The notes under the pieces: model-generated | The model's database searches: none | Seen by the model: only the letters and a program-made list of their open reading frames with translations | Told to the model about the DNA's origin: nothing | Translations under genes and position numbers: made by a program | DNA from: Gemmatimonadota bacterium | Lineage (GTDB): Bacteria; Gemmatimonadota; Gemmatimonadetes; Longimicrobiales; Longimicrobiaceae | DNA length: 6,089 nt | Direction: 5' to 3' | Assembly: GCA_019348475.1 (NCBI GenBank) | Contig: JAHWJJ010000292.1 | Coordinates: 1-6,089, forward strand | Shown: in pieces, positions 5,674 to 6,089 of the stretch | How the letters are laid out: the number at the start of each line of letters is the position of its first letter | How positions within the stretch are numbered: position 1 is the stretch's first letter

Positions 5674-5731
5674 TGGAGTGATGGGGTGATGGGGTGATGG
5701 GGTGATGGCGTGGTGGAGTGATTCGGTGATG
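5660..5731 (+). repeat. 8-bp tandem array, consensus GGGTGATG, nine units
   Basis: Nine consecutive eight-base units run from 5660 to 5731: four are GGGTGATG, two are GAGTGATG, and the last three are decayed (GCGTGGTG, GAGTGATT, CGGTGATG). The TGA stop codon of the M15 gene (5671-5673) and its last residues V-M-G are encoded by the array. The purity at the left and decay at the right suggest slippage-driven growth. Confidence 0.9.
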
Positions 5732-5777
5732 CGTCCGTGGCGGGTCGATCACGGGGTGGGTGCGCGGCCCTCGCGCC

Positions 5778-5850
5778 GCCACGGGTTAAAACCCGTGGCT
5801 GAAAATGCCAGAAGCCCGGTCTTTGCTCGTTCCTCGCAAAACCGGGCTTC
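5778..5850 (-). repeat. Two-hairpin interspersed repeat, copy A
   Basis: Read on the minus strand, the first hairpin has an outer 10-bp stem (5850-5841 with 5820-5811), an inner 5-bp stem TTTGC/GCAAA (5840-5836 with 5826-5822), one bulged G (complement of 5821), and a loop GAGGAACGA. After a spacer, a second hairpin pairs GCCACGGGTT with AACCCGTGGC (5799-5790 with 5787-5778) around a two-base loop. The same layout appears inverted in copy B. It resembles REP-type elements; no transposase is present in the window. Confidence 0.8.
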
Positions 5851-5960
5851 ACCCCCTCGCGCGGGCGTGCCCCGCTGTACAACCGGAAGGCGGCGCAGGA
5901 GAGGGTTCGGTGCGGAGCAAAACCCGCCAACGCGCCTCGGACCACCACGCATGAGCGGTT
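5851..5960. other. Spacer between the two inverted repeat copies
   Basis: This 110-base stretch has no credible gene; open frames crossing it are continuous with the repeats and have no ribosome binding site. A small stem GGGTT/AACCC (5903-5907 with 5921-5925) is the only structure I noticed. It would be the central part of the composite element if the two copies move or fold together. Confidence 0.4.
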
Positions 5961-6034
5961 GAAGCCCCGTTCGGCGAGTGTAACGAGCCGAGACGGGGCT
6001 TGTGGCCGTTCCAGCCGCGGGTTTCAACCCGCGG
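5961..6034 (+). repeat. Two-hairpin interspersed repeat, copy B
   Basis: The first hairpin has an outer 9-bp stem (5962-5970 with 5993-6001), an inner 5-bp stem TCGGC/GCCGA (5971-5975 with 5987-5991), one bulged G (5992), and a loop GAGTGTAACGA. The second hairpin pairs CCGCGGGTT (6015-6023) with AACCCGCGG (6026-6034) around a two-base loop. Stem order, bulge position and loop motif match copy A, and several stem differences between copies are compensatory. Confidence 0.8.
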
Positions 6035-6059
6035 TGCCCCGCGCGCGGAAACCCGCCCC

Positions 6060-6089
6060 GTTCACCCGTTCACCCGTTCACCCGTTCAC
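6060..6089 (+). repeat. 8-bp tandem array, unit GTTCACCC, running off the window
   Basis: Three perfect units of GTTCACCC (6060-6083) and six bases of a fourth are visible before the window ends. The unit shares TCACCC with the minus-strand reading of the array at 5660-5731 (CATCACCC), so the two arrays face each other across the hairpin repeats. Confidence 0.85.

Noticed and set aside
5607..6027. Minus-strand open frames across the 8-bp array and hairpin repeats
   Set aside because: They consist of repeat-encoded Pro/His/Ser/Thr runs and translated palindromes without a start signal; typical false genes over interspersed repeats.
5660..6089. Possible CRISPR array
   Set aside because: The repeat units are 8 bp with no spacers, and the larger repeat occurs only twice and inverted.

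Overview
The window is about 70% GC and tightly packed. It holds three short genes for leader-bearing ribosomal peptides, three or four housekeeping or envelope genes, and a repeat-rich tail. The base composition, GGAG-type ribosome binding sites and pinensin-like peptide leaders suggest a soil Gemmatimonadota bacterium of the Longimicrobium type. That assignment is inference from recalled family distribution; no marker gene is present.

Layout: positions 1-105 hold a terminator-like hairpin and a weak promoter candidate. Peptide precursor 1 (106-288, +) converges on a membrane protein with a C-terminal EF-hand (480-1130, -), and a long imperfect hairpin lies between them (335-388). Aminopeptidase P (1390-2811, -) comes next. 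A 338-bp divergent intergenic region with an AT-rich promoter island separates it from precursors 2 and 3 (3150-3395 and 3485-3652, +), which form a probable two-gene operon ending in a clear intrinsic terminator (3719-3762). A classical-fold SDR with a replaced catalytic Tyr/Lys (3893-4684, +) follows, then a secreted M15-type peptidase (4711-5673, +) that may be translationally coupled to it. The last 416 bp hold an 8-bp tandem array that contains the stop codon of the M15 gene, two inverted copies of a two-hairpin element, and a second 8-bp array that runs off the end.

The three precursors share a leader of the form M-K/R-x-K-L-x-L-x-x-L-x-V-x-x-F and a conserved G-T-x-x-A-H block, followed by unrelated Cys-rich cores. 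This is the pattern of class I (pinensin-type) lanthipeptides. No dehydratase, cyclase, protease or exporter gene is present, so these would have to be matured by enzymes encoded outside the window. Precursor 2 carries an exact six-residue Asp-Thr repeat, the oddest protein feature here. The paired hairpin element at 5778-6034 differs between its copies by compensatory base changes, so its secondary structure appears to be selected.
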